Positions 25,661 to 37,589 of a DNA stretch of 64,000 nt are shown here, piece after piece. The stretch comes from Haliclystus octoradiatus (Eukaryota > Cnidaria > Staurozoa > Stauromedusae > Haliclystidae). Numbering within the stretch: the stretch's first letter is position 1; every line of letters starts with the position of its first letter. A model generated the notes under the pieces. The model made no database searches. It was not told the origin of the DNA and saw nothing but the letters and a program-made list of their open reading frames with translations. The translations under genes and the position numbers were made by a program. Location: positions 31,208,107 to 31,272,106 of the forward strand of contig OU744448.1 of the NCBI GenBank assembly GCA_916610825.1, read 5' to 3'.

Positions 25661-28600
25661 ATGGATAAATTATTTATTGTATTCATAGTTGCAATGATTG
25701 GAGCCTTGGAATCTGCTAAAGTTCCAATGGAAAGTAAGTGCCTATAATCATTATCTTTGCTCATACATCATGTAGATAAATAAAATATTTCAATTATTGA
25801 AAATTAGGTAAAAATTAAAGTTTATATTTTTATGACAATGATCTCGGTCATCCATTGAGCATAAATGGTTGTTGACTGGGAGATGTGTGGTAATATACAT
25901 GATTTAGTTATTAATGTATAAAATAAGAAGTCAAAAATCAGCCAAAGTTTGCTACTCAGAGTTTCACGCCAAGGCAGTCATCATCCCATCTCAGGATTGC
26001 CTGATGATCACCTTGATGAGAAACTTTGAGTAGCAAACATGATTGCCTGATGTTACTTAAAGCTGTGCTGTATAGCATTGCGCCTTATGTTCAGTCAGTA
26101 AGACCACTTACAACACATGATTTAATTATATATAGCTAAAAATAATATTTAAAGATATTGAAGAGAAAAAAAATAGCTTAATATAATATAAATGGATTTC
26201 CATTCACACATATGTATATTATAATGAATCAGAAAAGGAGTTTTTAGAATGTAAGTAGCTATATTGGTAAGGAAAGTTTTATTTGTTTCGAATAAGGTAC
26301 GTATTTGAATTGGAAAAGTTGCCCTCTGTTCTAAATGTTAGGAAAAACGAGAAGGATTGTCGATGGATTTAACAGTAGTGTCTCAATTATTGTTTGTATG
26401 ACATATTTCGTTTATTTCTTCGTTTTTATAGATTCAAAGTTATTCGAAGGTGACATAGTGATGTCACCAGATGAATTCCAAGCCTTTCGTAAGGCAGGTA
26501 TTAATCCCGACATTCCTCTATCTTCATCAACTTTTGCTAGATGGCCAAAGACAATTCCATTCCTAATCTCTGACGAACTAATAAATAATCCAGCAGACTA
26601 TAGTGCCATACGTAATGCCTTACTCTATATTCAACAAGTCACCTGTCTTAGATTTGTGTTCAGAAAGAATGAGACAGCTTATTTGAATTTCATCAAAGGA
26701 AAAGGGTAAGATATACTTTATTAAATCACATAACATCTTTAATTATACTATAGTGACAAGTAAAACATGCGATAATCTGAAAATGTTCCAGAATATCATG
26801 TATTTTATTTATCCCAATTCAGTATTCGAACTCGAGATACCGTACCTCTCATTTTATATAATATAATTAATCATAGTAATAATAGCACAACATATTTTTG
26901 AAGGAGTTAAGAATATAAATGATAACAATGATGATGATGATCATCATCATGATTTATTCAGTACCCAATAGGCCTTCTCACGGGACTGTAAATAATAAGC
27001 AAACATATATAATAACAGGTTATACTGTAATATGTTATAGTAGAAAGAGAATTATTTACAGAGAGAATAATATATATATATGTAAGTAAGTAAAATTTTT
27101 GTTAAATGTGTTATTGACATGCATTTGATTCTTGAGAGATGCTTAAATCTGGTTTTCACTAGTATAACCACCTTCATCCCAAATGCAAGACCATTCCACT
27201 TTAAAACATCAGCGTGTTTGAATGAATGTGGATGGCTTAGCTCAATGTAGATGTCGTCGTAGAAATACTTGCGTGTTTTTGTGGAATGAGTTTTGAATAG
27301 CTGGAAAAGCACCGGAGGGGCTATGTCTAATTTGATTTGCATGTGACTATTAGCTGGTGATATTTTATTCTATCATTCACAGGTGCTTTTCATACATCGG
27401 ATATGGGCATTCAAAACGTGATATTTCGATTGGAGAGGGATGTGGAAAAAGAGGAATTGTTATCCATGAGGTTTCACATGCGCTGGGCTTCTTTCATGAA
27501 CAAAGTCGGCCAGATCGTGACAGCTATGTCACGATTAACTTCAACAACATAGCTAAGGGTAAACTATGTTAATCTTATCAATTAGTCTATGTTAACTTTA
27601 GAAACAAATATTGGGTGTGTCTACGGATCAATCTTTGGATGTAAAGCCTAATATACAATTTCAGATACAATGTTCTATAGAAGATGATATCCACAGGTCT
27701 GCAGTTGCAAGTATCCTCTTTTTTATAGACATGACCCCGAAGGATAATCTTTCCATATATTTTTGTTAAATCAATACCTCAAACACGTTGTGTTTAGTGT
27801 TGATAGTTTGCTATGATAGTGACTTTATTTAAATTACACTTACTTATATATTTGTTATCACATATTGTAAATCAGCTAAGTCAATCATATAAATATTCTT
27901 GTATTTTAAATTTCTATCCTTTTAATTTTATTCTCTTGGAAATCATATAAGTATATGACGAAGCGTCAAAATATTACGTCTATTCCATCGTTTTTCTTAT
28001 TATCAAAATTATTAAGCAAATAATTTTTTATTTCCTTACAGTTAAATTGTTATTTCATCTTGTACGTGGTATATTTATTTCTAGCTGACCAAATCCAATT
28101 TACGAAAGAGACTTCACAAATAATAAATTCTCGTGGATCTCCTTATGATTACGATAGTATCATGCATTATGGGGCATATTTTTTTTCAAAGAATGATAAA
28201 AAGACAATCGAGACATTGGATCCAAAAGATTCTAATAGAATTGGACAAAGAAACCTTTACAGCTCAATTGATATTCAGCAGATAAATGAGCTATATCAAT
28301 GCAAAGGTAATAACTCAAAACGATATTATAAAGGGTTACCAAACACTTTACAATGTCTGTATTCATACTTACTATGAATGTGATCTTTGGAACCACTGGT
28401 TAATAATGCTTTTAACATTTCCAGAGTGTCTTCCACATTTTCTGAGTGAATATAGTAAATATGAATACAAGCAAGGAAAAAGTGTCTGTCAACCCTCTTA
28501 TAAATTAACACATTTATCAGAGTCAAGCTTCAAACAAGTAAAATTTATTTATTTAATGGTTTTACTTACTAAAATGTCTTTGGATCAAGTTAAAACTTTA

Positions 28601-29177
28601 AAAGTTTACAAGTTGAAACGTTAGTATTTCTCAAATATAATTAGCTTTGTTGATATTATTTCTTTAGCAATTATTGCAGCTTCCTATTCTAATTCAGGTT
28701 TGAGCAAATAAATGTTATTGACAAATTTCAAGGAACTTTTAAAAAGATGTTTATCCTTGAATTTCCAAACAAATGGACGAACCAATCATATTGCAGGACT
28801 GCGTTCGATTGCGAAGTGATATTTTAGAAAAGATGTTCATATTGCAGGATCTCTTTCATGCCTGATGATGTTTTACAATAGAAACATGGCTTCAACCTGT
28901 ACAATCTCATGTTCAAAAGTAAATATCGTAAAGAGTGTTCGTTTATATTTTAGATAAATTGGCCTCTCTGACATCAACAATTAAGGCTCGATCAAGAAAG
29001 AAGAAGGCGAAGAATACGCGAAAAGGTATACGAATTTTTATTAAAGTTTTTTGGATATCTTACAGGTCTTATGATCTCTTAGCTTTGTTATTGACCTCCA
29101 TGAAGCAGATGCATCACAAAGAGATGAACGGGAAAATAATATCGCATTATTTTGGTACAAATACTAGCTGCAGATGA
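25661..29177 (+). CDS. Astacin metalloprotease C, lacking the lectin domain
   Basis: Secreted astacin-family zinc protease. Exons: 25661-25733, 26432-26705, 27383-27558, 28085-28306 and 28954 onward. The signal peptide is MDKLFIVFIVAMIGALES. The propeptide carries FEGD and the domain starts at WPKTIPF. The zinc motif is [19 protein letters not shown] (144-162) and the Met-turn lies in DSIMHYGAYFF. The fifth exon encodes a basic Ser/Lys/Arg linker (DKLASLTSTIKARSRKKKAK). At 29025 there is a possible donor (GGTATAC) at the same phase as the linker exons of B and D, but I find no lectin exon downstream on this strand. If not spliced there, the frame runs to a TGA at 29175-29177, giving 969 nt and 322 aa. 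Splicing to AG at 29082 would give an even shorter end. AATAAA at 29559-29564 could serve as polyadenylation signal. The first four exons are firm; the 3' end is uncertain. Confidence 0.82.
25943..26040. mobile_element. Fold-back pair of hammerhead-like arms (gene C intron 1)
   Basis: Arms of about 20 bp (AAAGTTTGCTACTCAGAGTT at the left; AAACTTTGAGTAGCAAAC at the right) are inverted around a 55-bp centre. Each arm is the stem I/stem III side of a hammerhead-like sequence. The right copy (plus strand) is intact; the left (minus strand) reads ATGATGA where the core should be CTGATGA and its stem I does not pair. Confidence 0.55.
25997..26036 (+). ncRNA. Type I hammerhead ribozyme candidate (gene C intron 1, sense)
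   Basis: Order on the plus strand: UUGC, CUGAUGA, UCA-CCUUGA-UGA hairpin, GAAA, CUUUGAG, UA cleavage position (cut after 26032), GCAA. Stem I pairs UUGC with GCAA and stem II pairs UCA with UGA. Stem III is A-U plus C-G. All invariant core positions are present. Stem sequences differ from those at 60909-60963, 20919-20958 and 7501-7544 while pairing is kept. It lies sense to gene C. Confidence 0.6.
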
Positions 29178-30779
29178 AGATTCCTTCCCATCGCTTGCTA
29201 TGATTCCACTCTTATTATTAATAAGAATAATTAGTATGATAAAATGGGAAAATAATATGATATAACGGTGCATTTTTCTTCAATAGTAAGCACAATTTAC
29301 GATAATATACACAGATCAGTGGGAATACAATTGCAAATTTCATTTCTCATGTGAACTATCGATAAATAATGATTCAGAGTTATAGTAAGAGTATGAGTTA
29401 TGTATGAATTTAAAGCGTTAATATATATTTATTCCCTTTTCATTGTCTTATTGGCATACATTTTCAAATATCATATTAAATGATGTATCTGTATAGTAAA
29501 AATGATGACTTATAATAGGGAACAGGAACGATTCGAAGACTACACATTTCTATAATTCAATAAATTTAAATTTCCATAAGTAAATAATAATGCGGTCTAG
29601 TTATGTAACTGAAAGTTCCGGAATTCATTCATTTAGAGCATTCAGAAGCCATTATTTCCTTCGTATTATCTTATCATTGCCAAAGTCACGACTCACGACA
29701 CATAGTATCAATGAAACGGTCGCTTTCAAAACTTCCAAAACAGCACCTTAATTCATAGTGTTTAACATTTTGTAGCCCATTAACCTTGAGCTGTATTTAT
29801 TTGCTACTAGATAACCACATCTATCATTGTTTTATTTGTTTCCATGTCTTCTTATAGATAAAGATACATTCATCAGTGGATCGATGGTACATAAAAGTTT
29901 AATAACAAGATAAACAGACTTTGATAATTGAGCTGGACATTGGTTTTAAAAGTGAATTTTCGTGAGATGAAATATCAAAGTATCGACAACATAGTAGAAT
30001 AGAAAATAATTTTTTGATTACTAATTCTCAATATAATTGAGCTTGGATAACAAAAAGAATATTAACATAATTTTAATAGTGGGAGCTTAAATGTTTTACT
30101 TTACTCTCATATATAGTTAATAAAAACATATGTTTGGATAAAATGTTCGACACATAGTGTCATTGGCGTCTCTTTTATTCTTTGAATATTCATTTGAAAC
30201 ATTGAACAGATAAGAATATAACTGTTTAATAATGTATTGCTAATGTCAGGGAATGACTCCTTAAATTTTGTAGAAAAAGCTTTTCCACATTTAGAAAACA
30301 ATTGACTGTTTTCAAATTTTTCTAACTGAAGAAATTAGCAGCAATGTAAGAAACAACTCCTACATAGATCTATATCTGCTTAGTTATTGCCCCTTTTGTT
30401 GCCATGGCAGCATTGGAGCCACATATAAAATGTCTATCTAAAGCATATTTTTGCAATAACTTATAAATTATAATCAGAGCAGCCCAATATATCTTCATCA
30501 TCACGTATACTTTGAATTGTTTTTCACATAAATGACAACATCAACAAAATGATTCAACCGAAAGAAGTGTTTGAAAAATATTGATCAGCAATTTGATAAA
30601 AGGAATTTTTCTACCTACTCAAATTTGATGATTATGTCGAACTTCAGAATTTATATTAATCCAAATACTTTATCCTAAAATGTATGGGTTGCTTTATTGA
30701 AATATGAGCCCTTAATCTATTTTAATGTCTTTCCTCGGTTAAATTGTTAAATATAACTGTTAGAAAACTAATTGTTCAT
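29178..30779. other. Downstream flank of gene C, no further exon seen
   Basis: I searched the plus strand for the missing 311-nt lectin exon (CEG..., CNGK.YC and H/Y-x-C end) and did not find it. An AATAAA lies at 29559-29564. Nothing else is recognised. Confidence 0.45.
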
Positions 30780-31082
30780 CTAAAACCCAACATAACGGGA
30801 GTATAGTAGTTCTTGGACGTAGCCAATAATGTAATACAATTGCATGTAATTGTCACGACTCTTGATCAGCAAATCAGCCAGGTTCTTATCTCTTGAAAAA
30901 AGGTTCGAAAAGCCCTTTTTACAATTTAAAATCATTTGCAAGATGCATAGTATCCCTATCATAACTTTATAGGGCACACAGCTGCTGTTTAGCCTGGTTG
31001 GAAGGTCGTGATCATTACAAGAATGCCCATGAAGATAGGAAATGAAGATAATCAGAATCGCAAGGATTAAATACCCAAACAT
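30780..31082 (-). CDS. Possible small secreted Cys-containing protein
   Basis: An uninterrupted 100-codon frame starting at ATG (31080-31082). Its N-terminus looks like a signal peptide (MFGYLILAILIIFISYLHGH), followed by cysteines in SCNDHD, SSCVPYK, ILCILQ and NCKKGF. I recognise no family. It lies in the tail-to-tail space between genes C and D. The signal-peptide-like start is the only positive evidence; AT-rich DNA yields hydrophobic frames by chance, and no polyadenylation signal or promoter was tied to it. Confidence 0.3.
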   Translation of the reverse strand: MFGYLILAILIIFISYLHGHSCNDHDLPTRLNSSCVPYKVMIGILCILQMILNCKKGFSNLFSRDKNLADLLIKSRDNYMQLYYIIGYVQELLYSRYVGF

Positions 31083-31661
31083 TGTGAAGAGTGACTAAAT
31101 TCTCTATCGTATAAATCCTTAGTCGACTGATCTCTCGTCATTTCATTTTCCAAATATCTATAAGCTTAGAGTTATTCATCGAAATGTGTAATTAAGTGGA
31201 TCTCATTGTCTCGTTCTACGTATAGTAGTAATGCAGCATCCCAGATTTTAATATTCAACTTGAAAATTAAGAGTATCAAAAAACTGCTTACCTCTCAAGT
31301 TAATGTCCTGCACCTATTAAGCAACAAAGTTGGAAAACGTCTACCTTTAAAATTTTACAATGTATCAATTTCAACCTGCAAGCTGGTTTCCTTTCGTTAA
31401 ATGTGGTATTTGCATCTGTGGTCGACATAAAATGACAGTTGCGTATCCCCATTTATGATTCCAAATTGCTTTCTCTGATCATGAAAAGGAATGAGACTTT
31501 TTTTCTTTTCTTTCTGTAATCGTTTAATTTCCTTTAAAAAATACTTTGCTTGACATTCAACTATCTCAACTCTGATCATATGATAAATGAATGATGCTAG
31601 CTATAAATTTATCTATAAATTTAAAAATGCTATCATATTTAATGGTAAGAGAAATTACGTA

Positions 31662-34600
31662 TTAAATACATCTGTGGTAAGTCACACCATAAAATTTTAA
31701 ACCAGCACAGTTACCAGAGCGCATCTTCGGTGTTCCGAGGTAAGATTTGCTGACATTAATTGAACAGTAATTCTTTCCATTACATGCTTTCTTGACCGTT
31801 TGTAATGCTGCTAAACTTGTACAAGATGCATTTTGAGTGTAGGTGTATTTATTACAGGTTTTTCGTATGGTTCTATCAGATACGCGAGTAGAAAATCCAA
31901 ACGATGACTATCTGATTTCAATCTTTTGTCCTGGACAGTATATTGATAAGCGTGATCCCTCACATGCGCTAACTGTTAATAGTAGAAACAAGGGATGAAA
32001 CTCAGTATCTTGGAGGATATGAGGAAATGCATAAAGGAGAATTATCCTTCTCTAGCTGAGAGTATATATCATTAGTATAGGAACATTAATCTAACATTTT
32101 GCAACGTTTTATTTTCTGTCATTTAAAAGCTGTATGCTCTGTCAAATTTAGGAAGAATGGTTGCAGCTAAAATTCTCTAATTTATACTGTAATTTTTCTC
32201 AATTTTGAAAACATATATGCTTACTTCTTTTGATCAACGTTGGTTTCTTCGTGACAGGTTTTTTGGTAATAGGAGCACGTGTTACTGTTGGTCGAGCTGT
32301 AGATATAGAAGGTAGAAAAATATTGAAGTTCGTTGAAGATAATATACAGTCTGAACTGAATAGATTATAATTATTCACAATTCATAATAGCTCACCGTTG
32401 CATTCATAAAGCTTGTTCATCTGTTGAATATCAATTGGACTGAATCCTTTTCTTTGTTCAATTCTGCTGGAATCTTTAGGATTCAATGTCTCAATTGTTT
32501 TTCGACCATTTTTGGAGAAATAATAAGCACCATAATGCATTACACTGTCATAATCATATGGCGGACCGAGAGAATCTATTGTACTGCTACTTTGTTTCTT
32601 GAACTGACTTTTTCCACCTGTGAAATAATGTATACATGTTTTATTGAACATGTAATAAACACTATTTAACAAAATATAAATATAATGGGAAAAGAGTGAG
32701 AAATTTTTATGAGGTTGTGTTGGTTGAAAGATTTTAAAAATGCTACTTAGCAAGTTTGACTGTCTGATACTCACTCTATTATGTCTGATACTCTCTCTAT
32801 TATTATTATATTGAGCCCTATGTATGATCAGTAAGACAACATTTCACAATATTATTAAGATATTACTTAATACTTTATGTCTTTCTTGATGATTTACTCT
32901 TTGAAATATCCAATTCCTCTATGAGGAAAAGTTCCAAAACCCTATTAGACATAGAACTCCACAGAACTCATGCGGTATGTTTTCATGAACTTTTAAATTC
33001 ATATAATATAGCGTAGCGTTCATAAGAAAATACTAAGTACCTTCCCTTCCTTGTTTTGGTCAAATTTTATTGCAAAACGTTCGACAATCCAATTTATATT
33101 TTGTTATTCCTGCAACATGGGAGCTTTTTGTGGTACTGTATTGTCTTATTTGTTTCCTGGTCGTAATCTGGTTTGTTTATTGTTTGTGAAAAAAGCAAGA
33201 AGCCTGAAAGCATTGTGGAATTTTATAAACATTTTATGTGAATTGCAATTTCCCTTAAAAGAGCCTTTAGAGACATGTGTCGCGCAGTCTGTAGGACCCT
33301 CACTGTAGCTAACTTGAAAAATCTAATTTCATTGATTAGAAAGATAAAGAGATATTTACCCTTCTCCATATTAAGGAAATTGCTTTTGACATAATAGTCA
33401 CGATCTGGTCGACTTTGTTCATGGAAGAATCCAAGAGAATGAGCTATTTCATGAATTGCAATTCCTTTTGACCAACAGCCTTGTCCAAGTGAAATAGGCA
33501 TTTATAATCAGAAAATCCAACGTATGTGTAGCATCTGCAAAAGAGGTTAAGAAGGTATGAAAATTTAAAGAAACACCAACTGGTTTTTAGATAATTTTTT
33601 ATAAGGTGGAATACAATGAATAAACATACAAAATATGACATAAGAAATATAGATAGATAGATAGATATTTCTAGCGTTATTTCAACCCATGAAGCATTAC
33701 ACAGTGCAATTATTAACCTTGTTAACGTCACCTCTAATGCAGTAATGCTCGTATATTTGATGGTCGCAATCCCTATGGAGCCATCAGTATTCATCTATTC
33801 AGCCTATTTTAAAAATTTTAAAATATGTTGAAGCGTATCATTCATTACATATATTTTTGATAAATAATTTGAAATTCTGAGAGCATTAGGAAAGATAAGT
33901 CAGACATTTACTGGTCCAGTATCTATAGATAAAAATAATTATAAGTATGATGCATGAGATTAAAGTTATGTATGGATACACGGAATACTACGGTAGCAGT
34001 ATTTATATCATGACAATTATCTATTCTCATGGTTCATGTCAGATTAACAGATCTAGGTATTGAATGATTCTCACCCATTACCTTGAAAAAAGCTCATATA
34101 GGCTTTTTGATTGGTTCTCTTGACAAAACGAAGACAAGTATGACGATGATAATCAGAAATTGCATCCATGATTGCACGATATGCAGATGGTTGAGACATC
34201 AAATCACTAGAGATTTCATAAGGTATTGTCTTTGGCCATTTCGCAAATGTTGATGCAGATAGAGGGATATTTGGATTGAAGCCATTTTGACGAAGTGCTT
34301 GTAGCTGTGCAGGTGAAATCAGAATATCGCCCTCGTATAGATTTGGATCTGAAAAATTAAAACATATATAGCTTTCCGTTGTTTATTCACCAGATTTTCA
34401 AGTAAGATGTCTTATGTTAAGATGTTATATATCATTGATGTCGCTGTTGTACAGTCATATTTTCAGCGGGATTTAAATTCTTTATTTCGATTTGTTTCAA
34501 CATAATGAAAAAATATACAATACATCAGCAGTGTTAATTTTTTGTCTTCCCTTTTGGATATCAAAATTGCACCGGTTATCGAAACTAATATCTGATTCAC

Positions 34601-35107
34601 ATCTGATATACAAATTAAGCAAGCAACGCAGTAAAAAATTTTAACTGGTGTAGTTTAACTGTGATACAAATGAATAGAAGCGCTTACGATGCACACTCTC
34701 CTTTATTATTTGACTCTAGTCACTACAGAATCTTATAGTAAACATTCTAGGCTACTTGCAATGTAGCACTTAAAGCATTTCAATGCTTTGTTACGGTATT
34801 TATTATACAAAATGAGAAATTCTATGTACCCTGTAGTGATCAATATTCGAATGCTTTAATACAAATTTTCGTTGAATTTGTAAACAATTATGACAGTTGC
34901 TGAATAGGACCTTGCAAATTTCCTAAAATTAGATTGGGAATAACAGATTCCTGGAAGATTACAGATATATCACACAGCCTATCGAAGCTCTTTGTGTTCT
35001 GACTCCACACATAACACAAAAAAATGATACTTACTTTCCATTGGATTAAATGCTAGAACAGACACGGAAATTGCCAAGACAGCGGCAAGAATAAAGAAAG
35101 TATTCAT
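31662..35107 (-). pseudogene. Astacin-lectin pseudogene D
   Basis: Same six-exon layout as gene B. Exon segments (transcript order): 35035-35107, 34075-34348, 33360-33534, 32396-32617, 32225-32296, 31662-31972. Signal peptide (MNTFFILAAVLAISVSVLA), YEGD propeptide motif, [26 protein letters not shown] and Met-turn are all still readable. Two independent lesions are seen. The zinc-motif exon is 175 nt instead of 176: one C is missing in the run after AAATG (TGCCTATTT against TGCCCTATTT in gene B), shifting the frame before the zinc site. In the lectin exon an in-frame TAG follows IEIR. The conserved RIGQRKGF is RIEQRKGF here. Splice sites and exon phases are otherwise intact, suggesting recent inactivation. 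Confidence 0.85.
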
Positions 35108-35187
35108 CTTTGAGACTTTTAATAAATAACACCTATGTATGAAGAATATCTGATCTTTCTTCAATTATCACAAATAAGATTTGTGTA

Positions 35188-35195
35188 TTTATATA
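35188..35195 (-). promoter_or_regulatory. TATA box candidate, pseudogene D
   Basis: TATATAAA on the minus strand about 81 nt upstream of the ATG, in line with the TATA positions of the other astacin copies. Confidence 0.4.
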
Positions 35196-37154
35196 TTGTG
35201 AGTTTAATTTGCAGATGTACAAATAAGCCTGCCCACACAGTAAAACATTAATCCTTTAAATATATTTGCGTGGAAGCATGTAAACAATGACTTTTTGTTT
35301 ATTGACACACTCGAAATCATTTTATAGTCTATATTAAGCCTCTTTCATTAAGAATCTATTACCATTAGGAGTCGTTTATTTTCCTTGGCGCTAGAATCAA
35401 CAATGGGCAAAATTAAATTGACAAGGAAAAAAGAGGATTATTTTTTTGTTGTTGCAAGAACGTTTTGATTTCTTCTCAAAAAAGTAGGGTGAGCTATGTA
35501 GAATAAATGTAAAGAGAAAATGAATTGATAAATGTATATAAGAATAAGAAACAGTTATGTTTCTCAAACAGATTTTTTAATCAGACCTACGTTATCTATA
35601 ATTCACCGGTTTTTATGAAACGGTGAGAATCGTACATGAGCTTCATATTTTCTAATTATTATTTACTTATATCCCTATTATATCCCTGTTATTATTATTA
35701 TTATTATTAACATTATTTAAACTTTTAACGCTTTTTATTAAAATCCACACGTAATTTGTTTTGTGTATCGCAAAAATGTGTCCATATATTGTTATAGATT
35801 AAGCTCTACATTTCATGACTAACTGTGTAATATTCATAATTAAAATCTTGCAAATAATTTTTGTGTAAGAAATCTCTATTTTTAGTCTGTTAACTGTTTG
35901 TATAGACGAATGTAGTAGTTAAGGAATTGTTATTGAAAATGAAATTAAATGTTCAAATCAATCTATAATTAATTATATTTGTTTAATCAGTGGATTGGTG
36001 TAGTCTTTTGTATGACATTGACATACGATGGGAATGTCACTTTTGAAATATAACAATATAAAATGAACTATTGACTATAGTATCATGACATTGCATTAAA
36101 TAAAATACCTAATAATCATTCTCAGCCCTTTTGAATTCAAATTATATATATAAAAGTGTCAAAGACTACACACTCATAGTTGTTTCGAAAGCTATGGGCA
36201 AAAGACAATAACATTCAGCTTTAACACAGATTCGGGTAGTTGATGATACATTAGGAAGAATGGCGGCAGTCATTTTTCAGTTTTTGATGCAAATAAGCGG
36301 ATATATTTATAGTAGAAAATACATTTTCCGACTATTCTCTTTTTCCTAATCTCAGAATTATAGACGGAATTGTAAAAGATCTTGCTATTCGAAAAAGTGA
36401 AGTCAGAATTATAAATATCCTTTTCTCGTCTCGTTTCAAACCAACCAAGAAGTTTTTAACATTCCAGTCAGTTATGACCCATTTTCTGCTTGAAATGAAC
36501 AGTTATTATCAAGAAATACATGGAATTTGATGATATCATGTGTATTTTAACTTGATTTGATATAGCACGATACTAATATTCTATTGAAATTTGTAACCAC
36601 AATAGGTATTACTTTATGTAAGAATAAAATATTATTTAAACAAGCTTTTCATTGTTAGCCGGTCAAAAGTTTTGGGCATATAAACCAAAGAAACTCCAGT
36701 TCCCAGACATAACACAGCTAAATAAATAACTTCTATTTAAGTCACAACTATTTCATAATCTCGAAATTAACATTACGCTAATTCTATATTGACAATTACA
36801 AGTTGTTATTCAGAAATGGTGGATTAACTATTGGTATAATTAAACACTGATATCAACCATGTTTCAAATACAAAAGGATACTCTGATATCAATGAAAAAG
36901 TTTTTACTGCTAACAGGAAGCCTGCCTTAAGGTTCAACTATTTAATTCTAACTTTCTAATGACAGACATGTCAGAGCTGCCGCCAACTGATTATAGAAAT
37001 ATGTGAAGTTGTGATTAGTTTCAATATGTAGTTAGGTAATTATAGTAGCGATTTGTTCGTATTATTCTTTTTATAGAATTTCAATGTTTTTGTAATGCAA
37101 TACCACATGAAGATTCCGATTTATCTCATATTATATATAACTCATTCAAATATC
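35196..37154. other. Intergenic, no gene seen
   Basis: AT-rich and without coding exons. A short stretch at 36155-36180 (GTCAAAGACTACACACTCA) resembles sequence next to the hammerheads at 60895-60910 but has no ribozyme core. Otherwise nothing is recognised. Confidence 0.4.
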
Positions 37155-37585
37155 TACACAGGAAAATCCATTTGCTAGGGTAGGCTTTTATTCTTGTTTT
37201 AAGCAACACATTTTCTTAAAACAAGAAAATAAGTGATGTGAATATTTCATAAAGAATTTATTTTCTTGAATCAAGAAAATTTTTCTACGCTAGACTAAAA
37301 TTGCTTGAATTATTGAAATTTGCTAGCCTAGTTTAAATTTGCTTGCTGTCATGTATTTGATTTATAAAAATATAGAGTATCAATTTTGTTAAAATTAGCC
37401 CTATAAAGTCATACTGTTTTGTGCTCTTGGCTCATAAATTCAATATTCTACACTGTTTAACAGTTAGATAATGGATCTTGAAGTAGAAATTATAATATAC
37501 AGCAAACTTTTATAATTGATTGAAGTTTCTATTATCTTACGTCTTAGATAACAGATTTAGCCCAAATTAATCTAGCAATCCAGAA
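37155..37585 (+). repeat. Left terminal segment, copy 1
   Basis: About 430 bp starting with the terminal repeat, with short inverted repeats built on CAAGAAAAT. It is nearly identical to 38471-38905. It passes directly into the first, divergent satellite monomer. Confidence 0.7.
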
Positions 37586-37589
37586 TAGT

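Noticed and set aside
27052-27342. 96-codon minus-strand frame in the gene C intron
   Set aside because: No motif, no signal peptide, no splice or polyadenylation context; it lies antisense in an intron between two firm astacin exons.
28855-28895. CTGATGATG...GAAAC near 28862 as a hammerhead
   Set aside because: Stem II would need three unpaired bases before GAAA, and stem I does not pair downstream.
33051-33308. 85-codon plus-strand frame in the gene D intron
   Set aside because: Antisense to the astacin pseudogene intron, no motif, no flanking signals.
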